Assembly (NCBI GenBank): GCA_009859145.1
Contig: VRVR01000024.1
Coordinates: 1 to 64,000, forward strand
Direction: 5' to 3'
Length of the DNA: 64,000 nucleotides
Source: Andalucia godoyi
Lineage: Eukaryota > Discoba > Jakobea > Jakobida > Andaluciidae
Shown here: one piece after another, positions 46,074-54,982 of the stretch
How the letters are laid out: every line of letters starts with the position of its first letter
How positions within the stretch are numbered: position 1 is the first letter of the stretch
Position numbers and translations under genes: made by a program
Notes under the pieces: generated by a model
What the model saw: only the letters and a program-made list of their open reading frames with translations
Told to the model about the DNA's origin: nothing
Database searches by the model: none

Positions 46074-47027
46074 TTATGCTTGGCGATGGCCGTATTGATG
46101 ATGGTGGTCGTCGTCGTTGTTGTCGTCATCGGCGTCGTCGTTGTCATCAATGTAGCCACCAGGTCCGTCAGCAAATGCGCCTGCGCCAAGGACCATATTT
46201 GCAAACTCGACAGCTTCTTCATATCGGTCAAACAAGAACGGCGATCCGTCGTCCAGATCGATCTTGTACTTGAGCTGCACAAGCCCCGACGCAGGATCCC
46301 GCACGGGCACAGCATCAATCGGCAGGATCGACGCCGCGAGGTCCTCGTACGTCCCAAACGACTCGTCCATACCGCCGTCGTTTGCAGACTGCGCATAGAA
46401 CCCCTCGGCATTTCCATCGTGGTTCGAGCCCGGTGCGATTGCGTGGTACGGGTGCGATTGCGATTGCGGATACGGGTACGGGTACGGGTACAGATTCATC
46501 ATACTCGAGATTGGATACTCGTTCGACTGGTTTGAAATCATCGACAGTGCCGGAGATGACGACGACGACGATGACGACGACGCCGAGTCTGGCGTGCTTC
46601 CCGAGTTAGGGTTGCCGAATGCCCAGTAATGCGAGGATGACGACGCAGTGAACTGCTCAGGAAGATTCACGGCTTGTGAATTAGAAATGGGAACAGTGAC
46701 CGAAACCGGCGAGAATGGCTTTGCCGCCGGATTCAAGCCCATCTTGAACCGTGACTTCTTCTTGTCCTGTTCACCGTCCACACCTGACTCACTCCCCACT
46801 GCCTGTGGCGCAGTCGCAGTCGCAGTCGCAGTTGTCGAAGAAGAAGAGGAAGAGGAAGAAAGAGAGGCAGGAGACTTTGTGTTAAACGTCGAATGGATGT
46901 ATTCACAGGACGGATTCATACACTGTAAATCCGCTTCACACACTTCGTACAAGGTCTTCTTCTTCTGCACAGCCGATGATGACGAGGCGGGTGGCGAAGA
47001 GCCCTTGCTCTGACGATTGCGATTCAT
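46074..47027 (-). CDS. CCCH zinc-finger protein, Ser-rich, function unknown
   Basis: The 317-residue protein has one N-terminal CCCH finger: C30-x5-C36-x4-C41-x3-H45 in VCEADLQCMNPSCEYIHS. The CX5CX4CX3H spacing is within the range of RNA-binding CCCH fingers. The rest is Ser-, Tyr/Pro- and Asp-rich, with YPYPYPYPQ repeats (about 175-190), and is probably disordered. One folded-looking stretch (about 255-295) is KYKIDLDDGSPFLFDRYEEAVEFAN. The C-terminus is Asp/His-rich. A role in RNA binding is inferred from the finger only. The ATG at 47027 is the first. Confidence 0.7.
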   Translation of the reverse strand: MNRNRQSKGSSPPASSSSAVQKKKTLYEVCEADLQCMNPSCEYIHSTFNTKSPASLSSSSSSSSTTATATATAPQAVGSESGVDGEQDKKKSRFKMGLNPAAKPFSPVSVTVPISNSQAVNLPEQFTASSSSHYWAFGNPNSGSTPDSASSSSSSSSSPALSMISNQSNEYPISSMMNLYPYPYPYPQSQSHPYHAIAPGSNHDGNAEGFYAQSANDGGMDESFGTYEDLAASILPIDAVPVRDPASGLVQLKYKIDLDDGSPFLFDRYEEAVEFANMVLGAGAFADGPGGYIDDNDDADDDNNDDDHHHQYGHRQA

Positions 47028-47450
47028 GAACGATCACGTAATACCCCCTGTCTCTCTACCTATATTGCGCGTAATATTCACCTCTTATATCGCTTTGGAA
47101 TTATTATTATTATTACTACTACTACTATTATTATCTTCTCCATCGTCTTCTTCTTCTTTGGGAGCCTTATCAAAATTCGTAAATTACAGAAAGATGAATC
47201 AACTGTGAACGCAACTGGAAATCAGCATCAAGGGAGACTTGGAGGAATTATTATTATTTTCGGTAGTCTCAAGCGCACCGTTAAAGTGCGACATATGGCA
47301 ACGACAGAATGGACTTCTGCATAACAAAAAAGATAACGAAACATAGCAAAGAGATTTATTCTATTTGTTTTTTTAATCCCTCTTTCCAGCCAAAAAAGAA
47401 GAAGAAGAAGAAGAAGAAGAAAGAAAAAAACGACCTTCATTGAAAAGAAA
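47028..47450. other. Divergent promoter region, CCCH protein / POC5
   Basis: This AT-rich 423-bp spacer separates two divergent ATGs. It contains ATT/ACT triplets at 47100-47132 and a GAA run at 47397-47421 shortly before the POC5 start. No gene is visible. Confidence 0.5.
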
Positions 47451-48533
47451 ATGTCAGTGTCCCGGTCTCCGCGTTCACCTAGGTCTCCTCCGCAACCGTC
47501 GCGGAAGAGCGTGAGTGGACCGGATGCAGATGTGTATTTTGCAGCGTCGCTTGATGAGCAGTTGCACGCGTTTCGGCAGGGGATGCTTGGATCGTATCGA
47601 GATTTTAAAGAGCGGTTGCAGGCTGAAGAAGAAGACAAGTGGAATATGGAGCGCTGGCGAATTGAGGATCGTCTCGTGCAGCTTGAAGATGAGAATACAG
47701 ATCTCAAAGCTCGGCTTGCGGATGCTGAGCGCGAGTTCCAGATGGCTGACTACAAGCTGGACTCGTCGTTTATTTTTATTCGTACTTTGAAGAAAAAGGA
47801 ACGAAAGGCGGCGGCGTTTGCGGCGTGGAAGCAATGGGTGGCTGAGCGCAAGCAGCGGAAACTTGTCGGAAACCTCGCTCGAGCACACGGTGAGCAGCTC
47901 GCAATTCGGAAGGCGTTCAGCGAGTGGCGGTCCGACGCGTATCTGAGCAGAAAGGAGCGGTCAGAAGAGCTCTGGATGGCGAGGCTGGATCTTGCGGGAA
48001 CGAAAATGCAAAAGGAGTACGAAGAGAAGATTGCGGGATTGGAACGAAAACTGGCAGAGGCTCGAGCCGAAATTGAAGTCGGGCTCAGACACAAGTTGCG
48101 CTTGGAAGACAATCTCAAAAAGGCGTTCATGCGAGGCGTGTGTGCGCTCAATATGGAGGCAATGAGCATTCTGAGAGAGAATTCTCCACAGGGAGCAGGA
48201 GCAGGAACGGGAGGAGGAGCCGACAGTGAAAACATGTTTGGCGGCGAAGAAGGCTTGGTACTTGCACAGCTGACCACCGAGAAGATCGCACAGCAAATGA
48301 CGCATCCTTCCGCCGCTGCACACAGCCATCCTCTCAGCCAACAGACCGTGCGGAGACCCGCTTCTGGATCTGCGGCCACCGGCATGACTACAGGGATGGG
48401 TATGGGTGCGAGTATGGGTGCGGGTACCGTCCCGATGAGACCGCGATTGGTCGCCGGTTCTGCAGCCGTCACCGCCGGAATGGCCCAGACAGCAACATCC
48501 GCACCGGCTGCTCGGGTAGTTCGCCACCGATAA
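47451..48533 (+). CDS. POC5: POC5-like centriole protein
   Basis: The 360-residue protein is mainly coiled coil (about 55-225). It carries two Sfi1-like centrin-binding units with A-F-x-x-W (AFAAWKQWV, 122-130; AFSEWRSDA, 155-163). It then has the signature LKKAFMRGVCALNMEAMSIL (222-241), which matches the POC5-specific FMRGVCALNLEAM segment. POC5 binds centrins and is part of the inner scaffold of the distal centriole. The C-terminal 120 residues are Gly/Ala/Met-rich and disordered. With the EFHC/Rib72-like gene this indicates a centriole-based flagellar apparatus. Confidence 0.9.
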   Translation: MSVSRSPRSPRSPPQPSRKSVSGPDADVYFAASLDEQLHAFRQGMLGSYRDFKERLQAEEEDKWNMERWRIEDRLVQLEDENTDLKARLADAEREFQMADYKLDSSFIFIRTLKKKERKAAAFAAWKQWVAERKQRKLVGNLARAHGEQLAIRKAFSEWRSDAYLSRKERSEELWMARLDLAGTKMQKEYEEKIAGLERKLAEARAEIEVGLRHKLRLEDNLKKAFMRGVCALNMEAMSILRENSPQGAGAGTGGGADSENMFGGEEGLVLAQLTTEKIAQQMTHPSAAAHSHPLSQQTVRRPASGSAATGMTTGMGMGASMGAGTVPMRPRLVAGSAAVTAGMAQTATSAPAARVVRHR

Positions 48534-48858
48534 ATTCCCTCGACAGAAGGAAAAGGGAAGACCGTCAGCAATGCTGATTTTCCGTGTCAGCAAGAACGAA
48601 AATCTCAGACTAACGAAAAAACATCCATCATGTGCAGTGTTAATTAAAAAAGCCCAGATTACAGTTAATCACGAAGTGTCTAGAACAATTTTAATGGTTT
48701 CAATATGAAACTCTGTTGACGAAAAATAATAACGTTCGGTTTTCTTCTTCTTCTTCTTCTTCTGCTGTACATTGAGTGCGGAACGCACGCATGAACGTCT
48801 GCGTGCGCAAATGCAAATGGAAATAAAAATGGAGACCACTGATCAGAAAAAGAGAAGG
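48534..48858. other. Convergent spacer, POC5 / IQ-motif protein
   Basis: This 325-bp convergent spacer contains a CTT run at 48741-48761. No gene is visible. Confidence 0.5.
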
Positions 48859-50652
48859 CTAGGTGCTGGACTGAAGTGCAGACAGCGCCATGGGCAACGC
48901 TATGCGCTTCATGATTTCCAGAGTCTTTCGAGACCTTGCCAGCTCTTCTTGGGCAACATGAGAAATCCAGAGAGACAGTACGGCATCCACGACAGCGTCT
49001 TCCTGCACAGTTTCCACGAGTGCCTCTGGTCCAACACGGGAAAGCGTTGGAGCGACAACCATACAGTCGATGATGGTATTCGCAATCTCCCGCGATGTCG
49101 CTGCACGATAATACTCGTCGATGGATTCGTCGACTGCGGCTTCAACGGCACTTGCGAGGATGCCGCGCACAATGGGTTCCATGATCTGGTCTGCGTATAG
49201 AATCCAAAAGAGCCAGTCTCGCTCTGTCCAGCCGAGGACTTTTGGAGACTGTGTAAAGAAGAACGACTGTGCCTTTTCCATTCTGGCGTAATGTTCCTTC
49301 GTAGAGGCGACGGAATGCTGCAGCCACAGATGCGGTGCATCCAGCGGTCGAAGCACAGGGCCGGCTGCACGAACCGACACACGGTCAAACAGTCGCCCGA
49401 CAGAGGAGTCAAGCGGAGGCCCATTCCACCTCCCATTTCCAACTGCCTTTCCTTTTTCCTCGTCGCCCAACATCGACATTGCTTGGACTTTCTGCACGTG
49501 GAAGTCCAGTTTGAATCGCAGTGCGATCACATCCAAAAACATCGGCTTCAAAAGCTCATCAACCACGGATGCGATCAGCCTGTCTGCTAACGCACTGCAG
49601 CGATCATACATCGTCTCTTCGTAATGGTGGTGGTTCTTCGGTGACGGTTTCATTCCAGACCCATTCGCAGCCTTTGGAACGGGTACGAGCTCTCTCGATT
49701 GAGACTGGCGTGTATACACTTGTTGCATGTATCGACGGGGCGATACGGAAGACGATTTTGGCGGTGCCGACGGAACGAGTGCAGTAACCGTCTGCCTTGC
49801 AGTACTTGCAGACCGCAGAGCCTTTCGGCAGGCATACCCTCTCCAGATCCGCTGAATGTCGGCTGCCGCACCATTGAGCACAATTTTGATTCGATCCTGC
49901 AGCAACTCTTTTCCCGCCGTGCCTCTGCTCAACCCCCGATCGCCGTCACCATAATAAAGACTGTTATTGCTATTTCCGGCTCTTTTTCTGGGATCTATTT
50001 CCGCCACCTGCTCTGCGTGTGCTTGCGGATGCATTGATATGGAAGGAAACGGCAGGTAGTGATGATGTGGATGAGGAGGAGGAGGGTGATGAGGAAGAGG
50101 AGGATACATTGGAGACATCGACATCACCATCGGATAAGGAGCATGCTGCGGCTGCATCGGATAGCCCTGCATCATTTGCAATGGAAACGACAAGTGAGAA
50201 TACGAAGACGGAGCTGGCGGAGGCAATGGCGCATACATCGGGTGCAATTGACTTGGGTGAGCAGGACTGTACATTTGCGGCGGCAACAACGATCCACCAT
50301 CAAAATCATATGGACCCTGGCTGCGACTTGGAAGATGAAGCGAGTGGTTTTCATCCGGATACGGCGCCATGAGCTCCGCCAGCCTGCTTCTCCAATTGCG
50401 ACTGGAATTGTCCGCAACCGCAGACTGCGACGTTGATCGCGGCCGCGTCTGCTGCTTCGAATCATGCACAGAATACACGTTTCCCCGAGCATGGCCGCCG
50501 CCACCAACAACCGCAGGCTGTGACTTTGACGTCGTTAGAATCGGCGGAAACTGCACAGCATCCTCTTCATCCGCACCCGAGAACGACACCGACCGCCGCT
50601 TCGATGACGCATACTGCTGCGGGTGGCTGCGCGGCGAAACGTGCGGAAACAT
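48859..50652 (-). CDS. IQ-motif protein, function unknown
   Basis: From the first ATG (50652) the protein has 597 residues. The first 230 are rich in Pro, His, Met and Ser (PPPHPHHHY-like runs) and probably disordered. A good calmodulin-binding IQ motif, IQRIWRGYACRKALR, lies near 264-278. A helical region (about 330-597) follows with conserved-looking stretches such as YDRCSALADRLIASVVDELL and GWTERDWLFWILYADQIMEPIV. I recognise no enzyme domain. Calmodulin or centrin binding is inferred from the IQ motif. The layout suits a cytoskeletal or flagellar scaffold, but that is a guess from the neighbouring POC5 gene. Confidence 0.72.
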   Translation of the reverse strand: MFPHVSPRSHPQQYASSKRRSVSFSGADEEDAVQFPPILTTSKSQPAVVGGGGHARGNVYSVHDSKQQTRPRSTSQSAVADNSSRNWRSRLAELMAPYPDENHSLHLPSRSQGPYDFDGGSLLPPQMYSPAHPSQLHPMYAPLPPPAPSSYSHLSFPLQMMQGYPMQPQHAPYPMVMSMSPMYPPLPHHPPPPHPHHHYLPFPSISMHPQAHAEQVAEIDPRKRAGNSNNSLYYGDGDRGLSRGTAGKELLQDRIKIVLNGAAADIQRIWRGYACRKALRSASTARQTVTALVPSAPPKSSSVSPRRYMQQVYTRQSQSRELVPVPKAANGSGMKPSPKNHHHYEETMYDRCSALADRLIASVVDELLKPMFLDVIALRFKLDFHVQKVQAMSMLGDEEKGKAVGNGRWNGPPLDSSVGRLFDRVSVRAAGPVLRPLDAPHLWLQHSVASTKEHYARMEKAQSFFFTQSPKVLGWTERDWLFWILYADQIMEPIVRGILASAVEAAVDESIDEYYRAATSREIANTIIDCMVVAPTLSRVGPEALVETVQEDAVVDAVLSLWISHVAQEELARSRKTLEIMKRIALPMALSALQSST

Positions 50653-51037
50653 CTTCCCAACCAAACAAAACCAAAAAAATTATTTATTTATTTATTTATT
50701 TAAAAATGAAGGGGAGAAGGAAAAAACTGGAATTTTTCAATATCACTTCGTTCAACACACTTATGAAACGAATGGATACGACGAGGAAAAAACGAAAGGA
50801 GCCGCATCTACGATGGACAGATAAAGAATCGTTGAGTACACTTGAGGCACTGCACCACCGGCTGTACATTAAATCAAAACAGACAAAGCACGCGAGCCTC
50901 CATTGTTTGGAGGTTTTGGGAGCGCGTGGTTTTTCAGAGGATTGGGAGAAAAGCGGGTTGAGAGAAAAGCGGGTTGGAAGAAAAGCGGGTTGGAGTGTGC
51001 GGGCGAGAAGGGGACAGAAAGACAGGTGACAAGAGAG
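50653..51037. other. Divergent promoter region, IQ protein / LTO1-like
   Basis: A TTTA-type tetranucleotide tract at 50680-50704 lies about 30 bp upstream of the IQ-protein start codon. A 16-bp tandem repeat lies before the LTO1-like gene and is described separately. Confidence 0.5.
50947..50992. repeat. Three-copy 16-bp tandem repeat upstream of LTO1
   Basis: The core AGAAAAGCGGGTTG occurs at 50947-50960, 50963-50976 and 50979-50992, a strict 16-bp period. It ends 45 bp before the LTO1-like ATG, so it falls in the 5' UTR or core promoter. Confidence 0.93.
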
Positions 51038-51511
51038 ATGAGTGATGATTTTCTGGATGCATTGATGGAGGCTGAGCAGCGTGCGCTTTCCCGAGGTTCA
51101 GAGGCAGGTCGGCACGAAGGGATTGTGTCTGGGTTTCCGGACGGGCTGTCGATTGGACTACGACAGGGATATCAATGCGGGCTTGATGTGGGGCGCGGAG
51201 CAGCTCTCGCGGCGCTGCTTCCCGTGATGCTCCGGACAGACCGGATGGACCATCCATCTACAGCAGATGCGACGGCGAGTGGCTTGTCAGGTCGACAAAT
51301 GACGACACTGCACCGATTGGGAGAAAGTGCCCGCCGGACTCCGATTGGCGATCCGACGAACGAGCAGGTGCTTGGGTTGCTTGCAGAGGTGAAGAGACTG
51401 CTGAAGCTCGTGCTTGTTGCAAATGGCTCTCCAAGGGCCTTCCACCCTTTGTCTGCTGCATCGGAATGCGCAGATCGCACCACCGGTCGTCTGCAATCGA
51501 CGGAATTCTGA
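51038..51511 (+). CDS. LTO1: LTO1/Yae1-domain protein (ORAOV1-like)
   Basis: The 157-residue protein begins DDFLDALMEAEQRALSRG and continues with the spaced-glycine repeat (G-x3-G periodicity: GSEAGRHEGIVSGFPDGLSIGLRQGYQCGLDVGRG, about 19-53). This deca-GX3 pattern defines the Yae1/Lto1 family. Lto1 with Yae1 recruits the cytosolic iron-sulfur assembly machinery to mature the ABC protein Rli1/ABCE1, which is needed for ribosome recycling. The rest is variable. Lto1 proteins end in a conserved tryptophan; this protein ends TEF, so that feature is absent or altered. The start at 51038 is chosen because the upstream extension has no family similarity. Confidence 0.78.
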   Translation: MSDDFLDALMEAEQRALSRGSEAGRHEGIVSGFPDGLSIGLRQGYQCGLDVGRGAALAALLPVMLRTDRMDHPSTADATASGLSGRQMTTLHRLGESARRTPIGDPTNEQVLGLLAEVKRLLKLVLVANGSPRAFHPLSAASECADRTTGRLQSTEF

Positions 51512-51792
51512 GACTCGCCGTCTCGCCCTGCGGTTGCTTGTTTGCTGCTGTTGTGTTCTTGTTTTCTTTTGGGCCCATCCTGGCCCATCCACTGTAGGTG
51601 GTTCCGAACATCGTGCTTCGGGTGCATTATGTATTGTGCAATTTTCCAGAGCATTCAATTGAGTTCGGAGGCTTTGTGTTCTTATTATTATTTTTTTTGC
51701 GTATTTTGTATTTTGGTAATTGATAATAATGAATAACTAAGATAATTGTTACTAGTACAAATTTTGGGCGTGGCGTGGCGTGGTGTGGCGTG

Positions 51793-52422
51793 ATGAGTGA
51801 GGGCGGTGGATTTAGCACGTCTTCGGGCTCGAGTGGTGGGGATGCAAAGGCGAATGCGGTGGTTGTCAAGGTTGGGATGCTCGGAGACGCGCAGGTTGGA
51901 AAAACGTCGTTGATGGTCAAGTATGTTGAGAACACGTTTGATGAGGATTACATTGAGACGCTTGGAGTGAACTTCATGGAGAAGACGATCAATCTGCGCA
52001 ACAACGAAATCACGTTTATGATTTGGGATCTCGGAGGCCAAAAGGAGTTTTCAAGCATGCTGCCGTTGGTGTGTAACGAGGCTGTGGCACTGCTCTTCAT
52101 GTTTGATCTCTCGAGAAAAACATCGCTAGTCAGCATCAAGGAATGGTATCGCCAGTCCAGACAATACAACAAGACGGCAATCCCGTTTCTCATCGGAACA
52201 AAGTACGATGTCTTTGCGGAAATGCCGGCAAAGGAACAGGAAGACATCACAGACCAGGCAAGAAAGTACGCAAAGGTCATGAAGGCTCCCCTCATCTTTT
52301 GCTCTGCGTCGCACGCAATCAATGTACAGAAAATTTTCAAAATCGTCCTCTCAAAGGTATTCGATCTGAAGACAACGATCGAGCAAATCTCGCAAACCGG
52401 CGAGCCTATCCTCGAGTACTAA
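51793..52422 (+). CDS. SPG1: Spg1/Tem1-type small GTPase
   Basis: From the ATG at 51793 the protein has 209 residues. All G boxes are present: P-loop GDAQVGKTS (31-39), effector loop with ETLGVNF, G3 WDLGGQ (79-84), and G4 as GTKYD (TKYD in place of NKxD, a mark of Spg1/Tem1). G5 is CSASHAINVQKIF. No C-terminal prenylation Cys is present, also as in Spg1. Spg1/Tem1 GTPases start the septation-initiation or mitotic-exit kinase cascade at spindle poles and exist in several non-fungal lineages. A Gly/Ser-rich N-terminus (1-19) precedes the fold. The gene follows the LTO1-like gene on the same strand. Confidence 0.93.
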   Translation: MSEGGGFSTSSGSSGGDAKANAVVVKVGMLGDAQVGKTSLMVKYVENTFDEDYIETLGVNFMEKTINLRNNEITFMIWDLGGQKEFSSMLPLVCNEAVALLFMFDLSRKTSLVSIKEWYRQSRQYNKTAIPFLIGTKYDVFAEMPAKEQEDITDQARKYAKVMKAPLIFCSASHAINVQKIFKIVLSKVFDLKTTIEQISQTGEPILEY

Positions 52423-52660
52423 TCGGAATGATCCCCATGCAAAGAAAGAAAACAAGAATAACGCGTCCTCAACACAAGAAGAAGAAAGAAAGAAAGAAAG
52501 AAACGGACGTGTCGTTATTCCGCCTCTCTTTCTTTCTCTTCTCCCCGTATCTATCCTTTCGAACTCCCACAAATAACAAATAAACGAACCAACGAGGTAA
52601 ATAAAAACAAGGTGCATGCTGCGTTTGTTGAGGACGTTATTATGTTATTTACGCGTGCGA

Positions 52661-54310
52661 TTACGATGGAGGGTCTTCGTCCGGGGCTGCCTTTCGAATC
52701 GATGGAATTGTCGGGTGTGATGCGGGCGGTCCGGACGGAGAGAGATGCGACGACCCACTTGTTCCTTTGTGGAGTGTCGCCGCGGGAATGCTGACGGCGG
52801 GAGCAACCGAATTCGACTGGGCGTGAGCGACAACGCCGTTCACGGGTTGCTGAAAACTTGGGAGCTGGTGGAGTGCAGGAGTCTGCAATGTAAGCTGGAC
52901 ATTCTGAGAAGCCGATGCCGCCTTCGACCCTGCAACGGCCACCGCAGGGACGGCGGCAGGCTGCGTGGCCGATGCAACTTTGCGTACGGCCTTTCTTTTC
53001 GGTTCTTCAGCAGCCGTCGTGTCGGTGCTTGGCTTGGCTCTTTTTCTAGCATTCGTTACCGAGGCGGCGGCTGTTGCAGGGGTGGCGGTGACCGAGGCGG
53101 CGGGCGGCGTGACGGCTGAAGAAGAGGATAGCGTAGACGGCTTTTTTGAGTCGGCTCCGAGCGCCACGTCAAGATACTGCGGGATGTACGTTGCGACGTC
53201 TCGAGGACCCTTTGCCATGGCCACGACCCGCAAGACAACTGCGTCGAACGGGTTCACCGACCATCGAGAAAAGAGTGTCTTGAACTGCGACTCGGTAACC
53301 AGCAGTGACTTTTTGTGCATGTCGAGGAGCACCGAGAGCAGGTTCGCGTGCTGCTCATGAGACACGTATGGCTCACCATAGAGTGTCAGCGACGCAGGCG
53401 GCGCAGGCTTCGCAGTTGCAGCTGGTCCAGTCACGGCCGTGGTGGTTGCAGGAGTGGAGGAGGAAATTGTAGACAACGTAGTCGCAGAAGGCACAGCTTT
53501 CGCGACCGATCCTGCTTTGGACGCAGCCACAGTTGCACTACCAGGTGCAGACCTTTTCTCCTTGTCCTTGTCCTTGTCCTTGTCCTTGTCCTTGTCCTTG
53601 TCCTTGTCCTTGTCGGTCTTGGCCTGCTTCACATTCACAGGCAGCTCCTTTTCCTTTTCCTTTTCCTTTTCCTTTTCCTTTTCCTTTTCCTTGTCTCTGT
53701 TTTGCCTCTTTGCAAGCGGATCATTCGACCACTCGGGCTTGAACGTCTCCACCATGGACTTGAAATTAGAAAACTGCGATGGATTGTGGCGATCCACGAT
53801 CCACATCCACTCGTACCGGACGACCTTTGGCCCACCGAGCCACTGCGAAGGAGTCTGGAAAACACGATCTGTGCCCTTCTCTCGAATCCGATTATCCGCT
53901 GTCAACACCCCGCTTATCCGCGTCTCTAGCTTCGGCTCTGGGAAATAGACAATCTCATCGCCAGACAGAATCAGCGACTTTTGCCGAAGGATTTCGATCC
54001 ACGACAGAAATTTTGTTGCATTCGACGCTCTGTCCTTTTCCGCCGCATCTCTTGCTTCTTTGGCCCTCTCCCTCTCCCTCTCCCTCTCCCTCTCCTTGTC
54101 CTTGTCCTTGTCCTTGGTAGACGACGAGGCAGCAGTGGACAGAGTTGGAGTCGCAATGCTACTGCTGCTACTGTTCGCAATCACGGAAGCAGCCATTTTG
54201 GAGTCCAGTGACGAAGGTTTGCTGTACAAGTTGATACTCGAAGGAAACGGCTTTGCTTGTTGTGACGACAGAGAAAACGTAAGCTCATCGTCCTCTTCAA
54301 ACTGATCCAT
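52661..54310 (-). CDS. Low-complexity, charged nuclear-type protein, function unknown
   Basis: The first ATG (54310) gives 549 residues. The protein has Ser-rich and (ER)n stretches (about 45-80). A folded-looking part follows (about 90-195, with FLSWIEILRQKSLILSGDEIVYF and VVRYEWMWIVDRHNPSQFSNF). Next come EK and DK dipeptide runs (about 205-260). A second folded-looking part (about 310-385) reads LTLYGEPYVSHEQHANLLSVLL and SRWSVNPFDAVVLRVV. An Ala/Thr/Pro-rich tail with basic clusters (KRKAVRK) suggests nuclear localisation. I do not recognise the family. The dipeptide runs are encoded by pure hexamer repeats. The region upstream of 54310 in frame is open for 29 codons without ATG, so a missed 5' exon is possible. 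Confidence 0.65.
   Translation of the reverse strand: MDQFEEDDELTFSLSSQQAKPFPSSINLYSKPSSLDSKMAASVIANSSSSSIATPTLSTAASSSTKDKDKDKERERERERERAKEARDAAEKDRASNATKFLSWIEILRQKSLILSGDEIVYFPEPKLETRISGVLTADNRIREKGTDRVFQTPSQWLGGPKVVRYEWMWIVDRHNPSQFSNFKSMVETFKPEWSNDPLAKRQNRDKEKEKEKEKEKEKEKELPVNVKQAKTDKDKDKDKDKDKDKDKDKEKRSAPGSATVAASKAGSVAKAVPSATTLSTISSSTPATTTAVTGPAATAKPAPPASLTLYGEPYVSHEQHANLLSVLLDMHKKSLLVTESQFKTLFSRWSVNPFDAVVLRVVAMAKGPRDVATYIPQYLDVALGADSKKPSTLSSSSAVTPPAASVTATPATAAASVTNARKRAKPSTDTTAAEEPKRKAVRKVASATQPAAVPAVAVAGSKAASASQNVQLTLQTPALHQLPSFQQPVNGVVAHAQSNSVAPAVSIPAATLHKGTSGSSHLSPSGPPASHPTIPSIRKAAPDEDPPS
53561..53694. repeat. Coding hexamer repeats (CCTTGT)n and (CCTTTT)n
   Basis: Nine or more CTTGTC-type units (53561-53614) encode alternating Asp-Lys, and about nine CTTTTC-type units (53646-53693) encode alternating Glu-Lys in the minus-strand gene. 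A third tract at 54062-54116 encodes Glu-Arg and Asp-Lys. All stay in frame. Confidence 0.93.
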
Positions 54311-54982
54311 CACACAACGCTTCACCCAATGATGTGGTATCGTCACCCTCGCGCGCAGCAGATCGATGTCAATCTTTTCCGTCCCGCGCCTTTTTTAGTT
54401 TTTTTTTCTTCCACCAATTCAACCAACAACAAGGAGACGCGTATGAACAGTGGTAGTGTTCGTATTGGTCTGTTGTTCTCTTTTTCTTTTTTCTTTTTTC
54501 TTTCTTCTTTTCTGTTGTGGTGGTAATGAATGGACAAACGGCGAAAAGCTATGAAAAGAAAAAAGTCTGTGTCTTTCGGGCCGGACGGCGGGATTCTGAA
54601 TGGACAGGCGGGATGTCGACAGCTGCCGACTCTTTAAAAAGCTGCTGTTGATTCTTTGAGACTGGGAATACGAGGGGGAAGGGGAAGAAACCGATTTAAT
54701 TATGGTGATGAGCCCTAAGTCCGTCCTCCGATCTGCTTTTTTGTTTTAATTACGCTGCAAACCCGCTAGGGTTATTTCGTCTCCACTAGAAATAGTCTGC
54801 ATCGACTGCTGGTCTTCTTGCTAGGGTTACGGGCGCAGTCTTTTTCTTCCTCTCATGCTCATCCATTTCCCAGCCTTTTTCCCCCCACCTCGAATAATTG
54901 GATTCTCTTTTCTCTTTTGCTTTTTCTTCTTTGCAGTCCTGTCTCTCTTTCGTTTTCCTTTTTGTTGCTTTGCGATTGCACA
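54311..54982. other. Divergent promoter region, low-complexity protein / RPS5
   Basis: This 672-bp spacer holds the RPS5 promoter. It contains two copies of GCTAGGGTTA described separately and a pyrimidine-rich region (54832-54980) ending at the RPS5 ATG. Within that region TTTTTCTTCTTTGCAG (about 54922-54937) resembles a 3' splice acceptor, so a 5'-UTR intron is possible, though I could not find its donor. Confidence 0.5.
54765..54829 (+). promoter_or_regulatory. Paired telo-box-like motifs upstream of RPS5
   Basis: The decamer GCTAGGGTTA occurs at 54765-54774 and 54820-54829, 55 bp apart and about 210 and 155 bp before the RPS5 start codon. The TAGGGTTA core (TAACCCTA on the other strand) is the telo-box sequence known from ribosomal-protein promoters in plants. 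I saw no second such pair in the window. Function here is inferred. Confidence 0.5.
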
